DNA of 33,230 nucleotides from Candidatus Brevefilum sp. (GTDB lineage Bacteria; Chloroflexota; Anaerolineae; Anaerolineales; Anaerolineaceae): assembly GCA_019428905.1 (NCBI GenBank), contig JAHYJN010000032.1, positions 1 through 33,230 on the forward strand, read 5' to 3'. The notes under the pieces were generated by a model, which was not told where the DNA came from, made no database searches, and worked only from the letters and a program-made list of their open reading frames with translations. Within the stretch, counting starts at the first letter, position 1, and the number at the start of each line of letters is the position of its first letter. Shown here piece after piece: positions 23,044 through 30,301 of the stretch. Position numbers and translations under genes: made by a program.

Positions 23044-24470
23044 TATTGGAGCTCGAAAAGAAGCAGCTCAGCCAATCCATCGGTCGGGGCAATGATCCAC
23101 AGGGTGCGGTCACCCGCGCGGGTCAAGACCACTGTGCCTTCCTGTCCTGTCCAGGTCAGTTGTCCATTGATCTGTTGGTTGGCTACGTCCCAGCGTTGAT
23201 CTGCGTATTGTGACAGGGCATCCGTAAACTCATCCGCGTCCTGGGCTGTGTCCCAGACCAAATCCAAGATAAAAATGACTTCATCGGTTTGTTCATCGAG
23301 GTAAATCGCATAAGCATCACCGCCCCATCCCTCTGCTGCTGCTGAAGCTTGTCCATCGGTTATCCGATAAGCTTCCTCATACGCCTGGCTCAAGATCAGG
23401 TAGGTATACCACTCTCCCATGACATTCTGGTCAAAAAGCACCCAACCGGCGCCTAATGTCTCCTCCAGGTTTGGTAATGTGATCCTCACGGGCTTGTCAC
23501 TGGGGTAACGTTCCGGGTGCAAGATGTGTTCTGTCGAGAGGGGTGGTTTTTCATAAGCAGCGTTGACCGCATCATAACCACCTTCATTGTAAAGAAATTC
23601 AACAAATGCAAAACCCTTCTCGTATGGAAAATACAGGTCCAATGCCATGTACGGTGGCGCAGCGTCCAGTGTCGGGCTGGCATAATCCTCAAAGATTTGC
23701 ACAATATCTTTGTAATCGTCCCGTGTGGCATAGGTTTGAAACCAGAGGATTTCAGTCAGTGAGGAATCACCCTCAATTAATGATTGGATGGCTGCACACC
23801 GTTCTGAATCCGTTTCGCATCCTTCTTCGTTATAATTTAGACCGGTTTCAAACCCAAATGTTTGATCCTGGAGAACATGGGTGAATTCATGGGCATAGGT
23901 CAATTTCTCACTACCACCGAAGCTCGTCCCTTTAAGGATGTAAATTTCACCCGTCTCACTATCATAGAATCCTGATATTTGCTCACTGTACAGGTCATTG
24001 TAGAAATTCTTTAAATCAAAATCTGATGGCAGCAAACCCAATAGAGATAATACCAAAACATCCTGGCGGGCATCCTCATCTGAATAATCCGCAAAGAACT
24101 CGTTTACCACAATATCTTCAAGTTCCTCAGGCGACATCAGGATGCGCGGGACAGGCTTTTGCAAGGTCAACCCCCGAATCTGGCTAACTTGCGCTTCGAT
24201 CTCCAGCACAATTTCAGCGACATCTGGCGGCAATTCTTCAGCTTCTGGCAACTCCCCTTCAGGGCGTTCAGCTTCTGGCGTCAGCATCGCATCCGGCCCT
24301 TCATAGGTCTCGCTAGGAGGTGGTGTGACCTCTTGCCCGGGTCTAAAATCGACCGGACGTAAGATCGTCAGCCCAACACCGGCTGCTAAGACCAAGCCCA
24401 AGCAGAGACAGGTGACCACCACGATCACTGCACAGCTTAATAAGAAGTTTTTTGTGTTTTTCGAGTCCAT
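23043..24470 (-). CDS. membrane-anchored HExxH metallopeptidase-like protein
   Basis: This is a 475-residue protein with one N-terminal membrane helix (about 9-36) and a Pro/Glu-rich stalk (about 48-85). A large extracellular domain follows. A zinc-site motif is visible in TYAHEFTHVLQDQ (H194, E195, H198), with a candidate third ligand Glu in LIEGDSS (E233), 35 residues later. That gives a gluzincin-like HExxH...E arrangement. Further conserved-looking blocks are YDSETGEIYIL before the site and FPYEKGFAFVEFLYNEGG after it. A C-terminal region (about 375-475) lacks known motifs. The frame reaches back to 24626, but that part runs through a terminator; the ATG at 24470 has AAGGTG just upstream and starts the signal anchor. 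Substrate unknown. Confidence 0.8.
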   Translation of the reverse strand: MDSKNTKNFLLSCAVIVVVTCLCLGLVLAAGVGLTILRPVDFRPGQEVTPPPSETYEGPDAMLTPEAERPEGELPEAEELPPDVAEIVLEIEAQVSQIRGLTLQKPVPRILMSPEELEDIVVNEFFADYSDEDARQDVLVLSLLGLLPSDFDLKNFYNDLYSEQISGFYDSETGEIYILKGTSFGGSEKLTYAHEFTHVLQDQTFGFETGLNYNEEGCETDSERCAAIQSLIEGDSSLTEILWFQTYATRDDYKDIVQIFEDYASPTLDAAPPYMALDLYFPYEKGFAFVEFLYNEGGYDAVNAAYEKPPLSTEHILHPERYPSDKPVRITLPNLEETLGAGWVLFDQNVMGEWYTYLILSQAYEEAYRITDGQASAAAEGWGGDAYAIYLDEQTDEVIFILDLVWDTAQDADEFTDALSQYADQRWDVANQQINGQLTWTGQEGTVVLTRAGDRTLWIIAPTDGLAELLLFELQ

Positions 24471-24509
24471 GATCACCTTATCATAGTTGGTAATTGAAAT
24501 ATAGCGTAA

Positions 24510-24537
24510 AGACCAGTTTAGGAATTTAACCTGGTCT
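24510..24537 (-). promoter_or_regulatory. inverted repeat upstream of the metallopeptidase gene
   Basis: Perfect 7-bp arms AGACCAG (24510-24516) and CTGGTCT (24531-24537) are separated by 14 bases. A TATGAT box on the minus strand (24480-24485) lies between this repeat and the ATG at 24470. The position suits an operator covering the -35 region. The binding protein is unknown; the OmpR-type regulator next door is one candidate. Confidence 0.35.
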
Positions 24538-24566
24538 AACACAATTATTATGACACGCTTATCGGG

Positions 24567-24594
24567 CAAAAGAAAACCCCACCAGGGGGGTTTT
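24567..24594 (-). terminator. intrinsic terminator after the OmpR-type regulator gene
   Basis: An 8-bp stem of AAAACCCC (24573-24580) and GGGGTTTT (24587-24594) reads on the minus strand as a G/C hairpin running into TTTTCTTTTG. It starts 29 bases after the regulator stop codon. Confidence 0.75.
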
Positions 24595-24622
24595 TGAAAT
24601 TTCTTCCTAGGAAAGATAGGTC

Positions 24623-25291
24623 TCACACTTCAAGAATATAGCCCACGCCCCGTTCTGTCCGGATCAATTTTGGGTTGCGCGGGTCTTCTTCAATGACTTG
24701 CCGCAGCCAGCTGATGTGTACGTCGAGGGTCCGAGTATCTCCGGTGTAGTTGGTATCCCAGATTTCTTTAAACAGCGGATCGCGGCCGACGACCTTTCCA
24801 TTATTTTCCATCAACATTTGCAGGATTTTCACCAAGCGTGGCGTCAACTTAGCCTGCCTATCATGACAGGTGACAAGCTGGGTGTGGGTATTCAATTCAA
24901 TCGGGCCCACCTGCAGCACATATTTATCCTCGGTCGGATGATAGGCGTGCAAACGATTGATCAATTTCTGAATGGTAAAAGGCAGATTGAGCACAAGATT
25001 GGCGTCAACATTCTTAGGAAGCGACCGGCCCTTCTCAATGATCAAGATGATTGGTACTGAGTCATCAGCCATTCTAAAGGATTGGCAGATCCGTATGCCG
25101 CTGGTTCGTAGAGACGCAGCATCGACGATCACCGCATGGGGTCTGACACCATTCAATAGTTCAAGACCCGCAGTACCGCTGGATGCCTGCGTGACTTGAT
25201 AGCCTTTTTGACTCAATTCCTCACCAAAGGAGGAGTAATCTCCTCTACCGCCTTCAATGATCAGGATCACGACTTCATCATTGGGTCGCAA
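24623..25291 (-). CDS. OmpR-family transcription regulator with degenerate receiver domain
   Basis: This is a 222-residue regulator. The C-terminal winged helix (about 126-222) is a clear OmpR/PhoB DNA-binding domain (LTPRLVKILQMLMENNGKVV, TRTLDVHISWLRQVIEED, IRTERGVGYILEV). The N-terminal receiver (1-115) keeps the phospho-acceptor position (D57 in VIVDAAS). The acidic pair that binds Mg2+ is reduced to IIEGG (E13). The conserved Lys before Pro-Phe is Leu (LNLPF, 101-105), and the switch Thr/Ser strand reads IILIIEK. Phosphorylation-independent control is therefore likely. No histidine kinase gene is adjacent. The start is TTG (25289-25291) with AAGGA seven bases upstream; no better ATG exists. 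Confidence 0.88.
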   Translation of the reverse strand: MRPNDEVVILIIEGGRGDYSSFGEELSQKGYQVTQASSGTAGLELLNGVRPHAVIVDAASLRTSGIRICQSFRMADDSVPIILIIEKGRSLPKNVDANLVLNLPFTIQKLINRLHAYHPTEDKYVLQVGPIELNTHTQLVTCHDRQAKLTPRLVKILQMLMENNGKVVGRDPLFKEIWDTNYTGDTRTLDVHISWLRQVIEEDPRNPKLIRTERGVGYILEV

Positions 25292-25505
25292 AATTATTCC
25301 TTCCAGTTACCGTCATAAAGGTGTTATCAACTTTAAAACGAGAACGCAGTAAAAAAATCGTTCGATAATACCATATAACACGAATGACGCTATTCGTTTC
25401 GTTTATCAACGAAAGATTCTTTGGATGATGCCTATAAATCAAGCATTAAAGAACCTGTGTGTCAAAGTTGGTGATTAATTTTATGAACAATAATCTAACC
25501 CTGCT

Positions 25506-25601
25506 TTGGCGTGTTGATTTATCTCGATTATACTCGAAAACCTTAAAGAATCGTCGCAATATTCGCGATCGGTTGCGTCTTGTTCTGGCTCGTGTTAGAA
25601 T
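25506..25601 (+). promoter_or_regulatory. two candidate promoters in the 342-base gap before the bifunctional-nuclease gene
   Basis: The gap 25292-25633 lies between divergent genes and contains no credible gene. Two plus-strand promoters fit. The first is TTGGCG (25506-25511), 17 bases, TATACT (25529-25534). The second is TTGCGT (25573-25578), 17 bases, TAGAAT (25596-25601) with a TG two bases before it. The second would place the start about 25 bases before the gene. Confidence 0.45.
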
Positions 25602-25633
25602 CAATTTCATCTTGGTTACCGCAGGAGAATCCC

Positions 25634-26185
25634 ATGCCCAGAATGATCGAGGTTGAAATCGATAGTGTCCGAGTCAGCCTGACCAATCAACAACGCATCG
25701 TGATATTAAAACAAGTTGACAAAGAACGTTACCTACCAATTTGGATCGGGCTCTACGAAGCTGAAGCCATCACGATCGCCCTGCAAGATATCCAGGTGGC
25801 CAGACCGCAAACCCATGATTTGCTAAAAACATTGATCCAATCCCTCAATGCACAATTAATCCAGGTTGAAGTTAGTTCTCTTTCGGATGATGTATTCTAT
25901 GGCAACCTCGTCCTCGAAATCGACGGCAGCCGCAGACATGTCGATTGCCGTCCATCAGATGCCCTGGCGTTAGCAGCCCGGATGCGGGCACCCATCATGG
26001 TTGCAGAAGATGTGATGAACCAGGCGGGTATCGTGCCTGAAGAAGATATTTCAGATCAGGATGCTAGTGATGTCGAACAAGAACACGCAACAAATTTGGA
26101 GCAGGAAAACCTAGATGTGTTTGAAGATTTTCTTCAAAATTTTGACGTTGACGACTTTGACCCGGGTGAGGAAGACGAGGATTGA
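25634..26185 (+). CDS. bifunctional nuclease family protein (DUF151) with acidic tail
   Basis: This is a 183-residue protein whose first 130 residues are a bifunctional nuclease (BFN/DUF151) domain. Recognisable blocks are VEIDSVRVS, LPIWIGLYEAEAITIAL, RPQTHDLLKTLI and VDCRPSDALALAARM. The family is named after a plant protein with DNase and RNase activity; bacterial members are mostly uncharacterised, and one thermophile structure is known. The last 50 residues are strikingly acidic and end in DPGEEDED. The open frame begins at 25580, but the ATG at 25634 has AGGAG six bases upstream and matches the family start. A terminator separates it from dnaB. Confidence 0.88.
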   Translation: MPRMIEVEIDSVRVSLTNQQRIVILKQVDKERYLPIWIGLYEAEAITIALQDIQVARPQTHDLLKTLIQSLNAQLIQVEVSSLSDDVFYGNLVLEIDGSRRHVDCRPSDALALAARMRAPIMVAEDVMNQAGIVPEEDISDQDASDVEQEHATNLEQENLDVFEDFLQNFDVDDFDPGEEDED

Positions 26186-26212
26186 TCGCGCAATCATTGT
26201 TAAAGATTCCAT

Positions 26213-26251
26213 AACCGGGCGATTTCAGTTGCGGCTGAACCCCGGTTTTTT
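26213..26251 (+). terminator. intrinsic terminator between the nuclease gene and dnaB
   Basis: AACCGGG (26213-26219) pairs with CCCGGTT (26241-26247), and inside it TTCAG (26224-26228) pairs with CTGAA (26235-26239). A run of six T follows (26246-26251). A second, smaller hairpin GGGGT/ACCCC (26260-26274) follows and ends in TTT, so the two may act in tandem. Confidence 0.75.
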
Positions 26252-26302
26252 GCACCACTGGGGTTTATTACCCCTTTGACCCAAAAGTGATATTAGGCGC
26301 CC

Positions 26303-27670
26303 ATGAGTGATATAGACTTTACGGATAACTCTTTTTCTGACGCAATGAGCCAGCCCAGCAATCGCGAAGCGGAGGAGGCTTTAATCGGTGCTGTGTTGAT
26401 CAACCCAGAGGTCTACCTGGATGTCGCTCAATTCTTAGCCGCAGGGGATTTTTTCCTTGTTCGCAACCGTTGGATTTGGGAGTCTTTCCAGCAGCTGAGT
26501 GAGATTAAGCAACCGATCGACCTGGTGACCCTGACAGAGACCCTCACAAACCGTGGTCAACTGGATGAAATCGGCGGACGCGGTTACCTTATCTCCCTGA
26601 TCAACCAGTCACCCAATGCGTACCATGCCGAATCTTACGGCCGCATCATCGAACAAAACGCCATCCGGCGCCGCATGCTTGAAGCTGCCAATAAAATTGC
26701 ACGCCTGGCCTACCAGCAGGACCAATCTGTGGATGTGGTCGTTGATGAAGCTGAAAAGGCAATCTTTAACATCAGTGAACGCCGGATCAAACGCGATCTC
26801 GTACCGATCAAGGTCGTTGTGCGAGAGTATTATGACCGGATTGACGAACTAGCTAAAAGGCCGGATGACATCTATGGTGTTCCAACCGGTTTGATCGACA
26901 TTGACCACCTATTGGGCGGTCTGCAAAAATCCGACCTGCTGATTATAGCCGGACGACCCGGTACCGGTAAAACAGGTTTTTTGCTCGGGACCATGCGTAA
27001 TGCTGCCCTGGTTAACAAGAAACACGTCGCCATGTTCTCCATGGAGATGTCCAACGAACAGCTCTTGCAGCGTATGATCGCTATGGATACCCGCATCGAC
27101 ACCCAACGCTTACGCACTGGACGCCTCAATGACAACGAGTGGGACATCTTTTTCCAAGCACTGGATTCTTACGACCGGACCATGATCTTCCTGGATGACA
27201 CCCCTGCCATCACACCCCTCTCTTTGCGCACCAAGTGCCGGCGGTTGCACCTCGAATTTGGGCTTGACCTGGTGATCGTTGATTACCTGCAGTTGATGAC
27301 CGGCGACACCCGCACCGATAACCGCGTCCAGGAGGTCTCAAACATCTCACGCAACCTCAAGGTGCTCGCCCGAGAACTAAATGTCCCCGTCCTCGCCGCA
27401 GCCCAGCTTTCCCGTGCGGTTGAGCACCGCACAGACAAAAGACCTCAATTGTCAGACCTGCGCGAATCAGGCTCCCTTGAGCAAGATGCTGACATCGTCA
27501 TGTTCATCGACCGCGACCCAACCAGCGAGGCTGTCGAACGAAAAAATGAAGCCAAGATGATCGTGGCCAAACACCGCAACGGGCCAACACACCCCGGCAT
27601 CAGCCTGGTTTTCATCGAAGAACTGGCGAAGTTTGAAAACGCTGCCAGGGGTCCGGCATTTGAAGGCTGA
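26303..27670 (+). CDS. dnaB: replicative DNA helicase DnaB
   Basis: This is a 455-residue hexameric helicase that unwinds DNA at the replication fork. The N-terminal helical domain (about 17-120) starts with the family phrase REAEEALIGAVLINPEVY. The RecA-like domain has YGVPTGLIDIDHLLGGLQ, Walker A GRPGTGKT (217-224), the catalytic Glu in FSMEMSNEQL (E248), Walker B LVIVDYLQL (323-331) and LRESGSLEQDADIVMFIDR. The arginine-finger region is AKHRNGPT (422-429). No intein is present. It is followed after 13 bases by a DnaD-like gene and then a DnaC-like gene, an arrangement of helicase and helicase-loading genes. A second ATG at codon 15 is possible. Confidence 0.97.
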   Translation: MSDIDFTDNSFSDAMSQPSNREAEEALIGAVLINPEVYLDVAQFLAAGDFFLVRNRWIWESFQQLSEIKQPIDLVTLTETLTNRGQLDEIGGRGYLISLINQSPNAYHAESYGRIIEQNAIRRRMLEAANKIARLAYQQDQSVDVVVDEAEKAIFNISERRIKRDLVPIKVVVREYYDRIDELAKRPDDIYGVPTGLIDIDHLLGGLQKSDLLIIAGRPGTGKTGFLLGTMRNAALVNKKHVAMFSMEMSNEQLLQRMIAMDTRIDTQRLRTGRLNDNEWDIFFQALDSYDRTMIFLDDTPAITPLSLRTKCRRLHLEFGLDLVIVDYLQLMTGDTRTDNRVQEVSNISRNLKVLARELNVPVLAAAQLSRAVEHRTDKRPQLSDLRESGSLEQDADIVMFIDRDPTSEAVERKNEAKMIVAKHRNGPTHPGISLVFIEELAKFENAARGPAFEG

Positions 27671-27683
27671 CGGAAATTATCCT

Positions 27684-28373
27684 ATGGCATCCCAATTCAC
27701 ATCCCCCTTTACCGGTTTCTCTGAAGACAGCAACGCGGTTGTCCGTCTGCCATCAGCCTTCTTCACCCAATTATTACCGCAGATCAACGACCTGAGCCAA
27801 TTAAGGCTTTTACTGTACATGTTTTGGCACACAGAACAGCAGCCGGGTAATGTGCGCTACTTTAGGTATACTGATTTCACATCCGACCCCTCCCTGATGG
27901 AGATGATGGCTGATGAGCCGGGCTTACGCTCCGCTCTGACAGGGTTGGTGGACCAGCACGCTGTGCTGGAAGCAGAATTGGATTGGATGGATGAAGTCTA
28001 CTTCTTCATCAACACCCCCCAGGGCCAGGCAGCGGTGCGAGCGATCCAAAATGGCACCTGGCAGGACTTTTCTCAAGGCCGTCAGGCGATTAACCTCGTG
28101 GATGAGGGACCAAATATCTTTGAATTGTACGAAAAGAATATCGGTATCATCACTCCCATGATGGCTGAAATTCTCAAAGAGGACGAAGCGACATACCCGG
28201 CATCCTGGATCCGGGAGGCTATCCAAATTGCAGTGACTCGGAATGTGCGCACATGGAAATACGTCCAGGCGATCTTAAAACGCTGGCAAAAAGAAGGATT
28301 TGGAAATGAGCAAAATCGACAAAACGATCCACAAGATCCAGAAAGCTACCGAAAAAGCTGGCTCAAGCGCTAA
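27684..28373 (+). CDS. DnaD-domain replication protein
   Basis: This is a 229-residue protein whose C-terminal part (about 145-206) is a DnaD/DnaB2-type domain. It contains FELYEKNIGIITPMMAEIL, WIREAIQIAVTRNVRTWKYVQAILKRWQKEGF. In Firmicutes such domains bind DNA and help DnaA open the origin and recruit the helicase loader. The N-terminal part (about 20-110) could be a winged helix (LSQLRLLLYMFWHTEQQ). It lies between dnaB and the DnaC-like gene, which supports a role in helicase loading. The start is ATG at 27684; an upstream TTG lies inside dnaB. Its last 68 bases overlap the next gene. Confidence 0.85.
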   Translation: MASQFTSPFTGFSEDSNAVVRLPSAFFTQLLPQINDLSQLRLLLYMFWHTEQQPGNVRYFRYTDFTSDPSLMEMMADEPGLRSALTGLVDQHAVLEAELDWMDEVYFFINTPQGQAAVRAIQNGTWQDFSQGRQAINLVDEGPNIFELYEKNIGIITPMMAEILKEDEATYPASWIREAIQIAVTRNVRTWKYVQAILKRWQKEGFGNEQNRQNDPQDPESYRKSWLKR

Positions 28374-29694
28374 TCAAGAGGGTGCAGATGCCAGCGGAGA
28401 AATCCGCCAGGTAAAATTTCCGGGTGACCCAAACTGCCCGATTTGTGGCGGCATCGGCTATTTACGCCGTGACTTGCCCATCGATCATCCGGACTTTGGA
28501 AAAATGATCCCCTGCTCTTGCCGCTCAGAGGAGATCACCCAGTCTGCACGCACACGTTTGTTTCGGATGAGCAGCCTCGAAGCCCTTAAAAACCTGCGTT
28601 TTGATAATTTTGAAAAACGCGGTCATGTTGGATTGGGCAAACTCCAGGCGGACTCGATCGAAAATGCCTTTAACCAAGCCTTCAACTTTGCTGAACATCG
28701 CCAGGGTTGGTTGTTAATGCTGGGTCGATATGGATGCGGAAAAACCCACCTGGGGGCAGCGATCGCCAACCACGCGATTGAGGCCGGCGTTTCAACCTTG
28801 TTTCTGACGGTACCCGACCTGCTCGATTGGCTGCGCTATGCTTATACCGGGGGAGATATGAGCTTCGAAGAACGGTTCGAGGAAATCCGAGATATTCCCC
28901 TGTTGATATTGGATGATTTTGGTACTCACAACGCCACACCTTGGGCAGGTGAAAAAATTTACCAGATCATCAACCACCGCTACATTAACCGGCTCCCGAC
29001 AGTCGTTACCAGTAATTTCCTGATCAACGATTTTGAAGGCCGCATTCGTTCCCGCCTGCAGGACCCCAACTTGGTGACTGTTGTCAAAATCCTGGCACCT
29101 GATTATCGCAACCCCGCAGATGACACAGGGCACCCTGAACTTTCAACCCTTGGACTGCACAGCCGGCAGACCTTTGGAAACTTCAGCCTGCGCCAAAATG
29201 AGAAACTCCCCGCCCAGGATCTGAAAGACTTAAAACAAGCCTTTGATGCCGCTCGCCAATTCGCTGAACACCCCCGGGGTTGGATTTTGCTAACAGGCCC
29301 CTATGGGAGCGGGAAAACCCACCTGGCAGCTGCCATCGGGAACTACCAGGCCGGCATGGGGTTCCCGCCTTTAATGGTCAGCGTTCCTGACTTACTCGAT
29401 CATTTGCGGGCAACGTTCAGCCCCCACAGCACCATTTCTCTTGACAGACGCTTTGAAGAAATCCGCACCACCCGCTTATTGATCCTCGATGACCTGGGCA
29501 CCCAATCCGCCACACCCTGGGCGCGTGAAAAGCTCTATCAACTGTTCAACTATCGTTACAATGCTGAATTGCCAACCGTCATCACCACCTCCAGTACCGC
29601 AGAAGAGTTAGACCCCCGCTTGTACAGCCGCATGCAAGATGAGCGCATCTGTAGGGTGATCGTCATCCCGGTAGCGGCTTACCGCGGTCGCTAA
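28306..29694 (+). CDS. double DnaC-like AAA+ helicase-loader protein
   Basis: This is a 462-residue protein with two DnaC/IstB-type AAA+ ATPase domains in tandem. The N-terminus has a Cys cluster CPICGG...CSC (C44, C47, C70, C72), a likely zinc site. Domain 1 (about 95-270) has Walker A GRYGCGKTH (140-148), Walker B LLILDDFGT (199-207), sensor stretch VVTSN and arginine-finger IRSRLQD (247-253). Domain 2 (about 300-462) repeats the order: GPYGSGKTH (331-339), LLILDDLGT (391-399), VITTSS and YSRMQD (440-445). Standard DnaC is about 245 residues with one domain. The ATG at 28306 has AAGGA upstream and overlaps the DnaD-like gene by 68 bases. Loading of DnaB is inferred from family and position. 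Confidence 0.88.
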   Translation: MSKIDKTIHKIQKATEKAGSSANQEGADASGEIRQVKFPGDPNCPICGGIGYLRRDLPIDHPDFGKMIPCSCRSEEITQSARTRLFRMSSLEALKNLRFDNFEKRGHVGLGKLQADSIENAFNQAFNFAEHRQGWLLMLGRYGCGKTHLGAAIANHAIEAGVSTLFLTVPDLLDWLRYAYTGGDMSFEERFEEIRDIPLLILDDFGTHNATPWAGEKIYQIINHRYINRLPTVVTSNFLINDFEGRIRSRLQDPNLVTVVKILAPDYRNPADDTGHPELSTLGLHSRQTFGNFSLRQNEKLPAQDLKDLKQAFDAARQFAEHPRGWILLTGPYGSGKTHLAAAIGNYQAGMGFPPLMVSVPDLLDHLRATFSPHSTISLDRRFEEIRTTRLLILDDLGTQSATPWAREKLYQLFNYRYNAELPTVITTSSTAEELDPRLYSRMQDERICRVIVIPVAAYRGR

Positions 29695-29728
29695 CCGATC
29701 ATCAACCCCAGAATCATTAACATACAAA

Positions 29729-29765
29729 GAACAACCCTCCCGGCATCACACCAGGAGGGTTGTTC
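29729..29765 (+). terminator. hairpin after the replication operon
   Basis: A perfect 12-bp stem (29729-29740 with 29754-29765) with a 13-nt loop begins 35 bases after the double DnaC stop. No T-run follows on the plus strand; the minus strand reads TCTTTGT. It probably marks the end of one or both converging transcripts, but as an intrinsic terminator it is imperfect. Confidence 0.5.
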
Positions 29766-29879
29766 AATAGAAAAGGAGAAGAAGATGAGCATGCTTATCA
29801 CATCTTGCTGATGATATTGTACATGAAAATTATCGGAATTTTATTAGAATAATTAGAAGTATTTGATGATCACGAGCAT

Positions 29880-30248
29880 TTACTGGCTGGTTTGGGCAAA
29901 ACCAGCCCCCAAGCGGGATAAAAGTATCCACATAAAGGTCACCACCAGCCCACTCAGGATGGTTTCCCATAAGATACCCACCAATACCAACCAGGCCATT
30001 AGCATCACCAAGCCGGCCATTAACCCAGCTAATAAGCCAGCCTGTCTGGAATTCTCCTGCGCAATCAAGCCCGCCAAGAAACCGCCCGCAACTGGTGACA
30101 TCAGCATCAGGATCAGGCTGAGGAAGGCATTGCTTGGTAAAGTAATCTGATCCAGGGAAAACCCATTGATGACCAACAGTCCCCCCAGCGCAAAGACTAA
30201 CATCCCCAGCGCACCTGCTGCCCCGCCTAAACCCGTTTTTTTACGCAT
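29880..30248 (-). CDS. small four-helix membrane protein, unknown function
   Basis: This is a 122-residue protein consisting almost wholly of four hydrophobic helices, rich in Gly, Leu, Ala and Met (for example GLLAGLMAGLVMLMAWLVLVGIL). A short basic start, MRKKTG, orients the N-terminus to the cytoplasm. It resembles small DUF-type membrane proteins in general composition, but I cannot name a family. The ATG at 30248 is preceded by AAAGGG; a TTG directly before it adds one residue. It lies 54 bases after the MFS gene on the same strand and may be the last gene of that unit. Confidence 0.65.
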   Translation of the reverse strand: MRKKTGLGGAAGALGMLVFALGGLLVINGFSLDQITLPSNAFLSLILMLMSPVAGGFLAGLIAQENSRQAGLLAGLMAGLVMLMAWLVLVGILWETILSGLVVTFMWILLSRLGAGFAQTSQ

Positions 30249-30301
30249 CAACGAACCCTTTCATAAGCCACCCTCCTGTGCTACATCTTACGCTCCACCA
30301 G

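Noticed and set aside
25459..25656. 65-codon frame before the bifunctional-nuclease gene
   Set aside because: It overlaps two promoter-like sequences and the start of the nuclease gene and has no domain. It looks non-coding.
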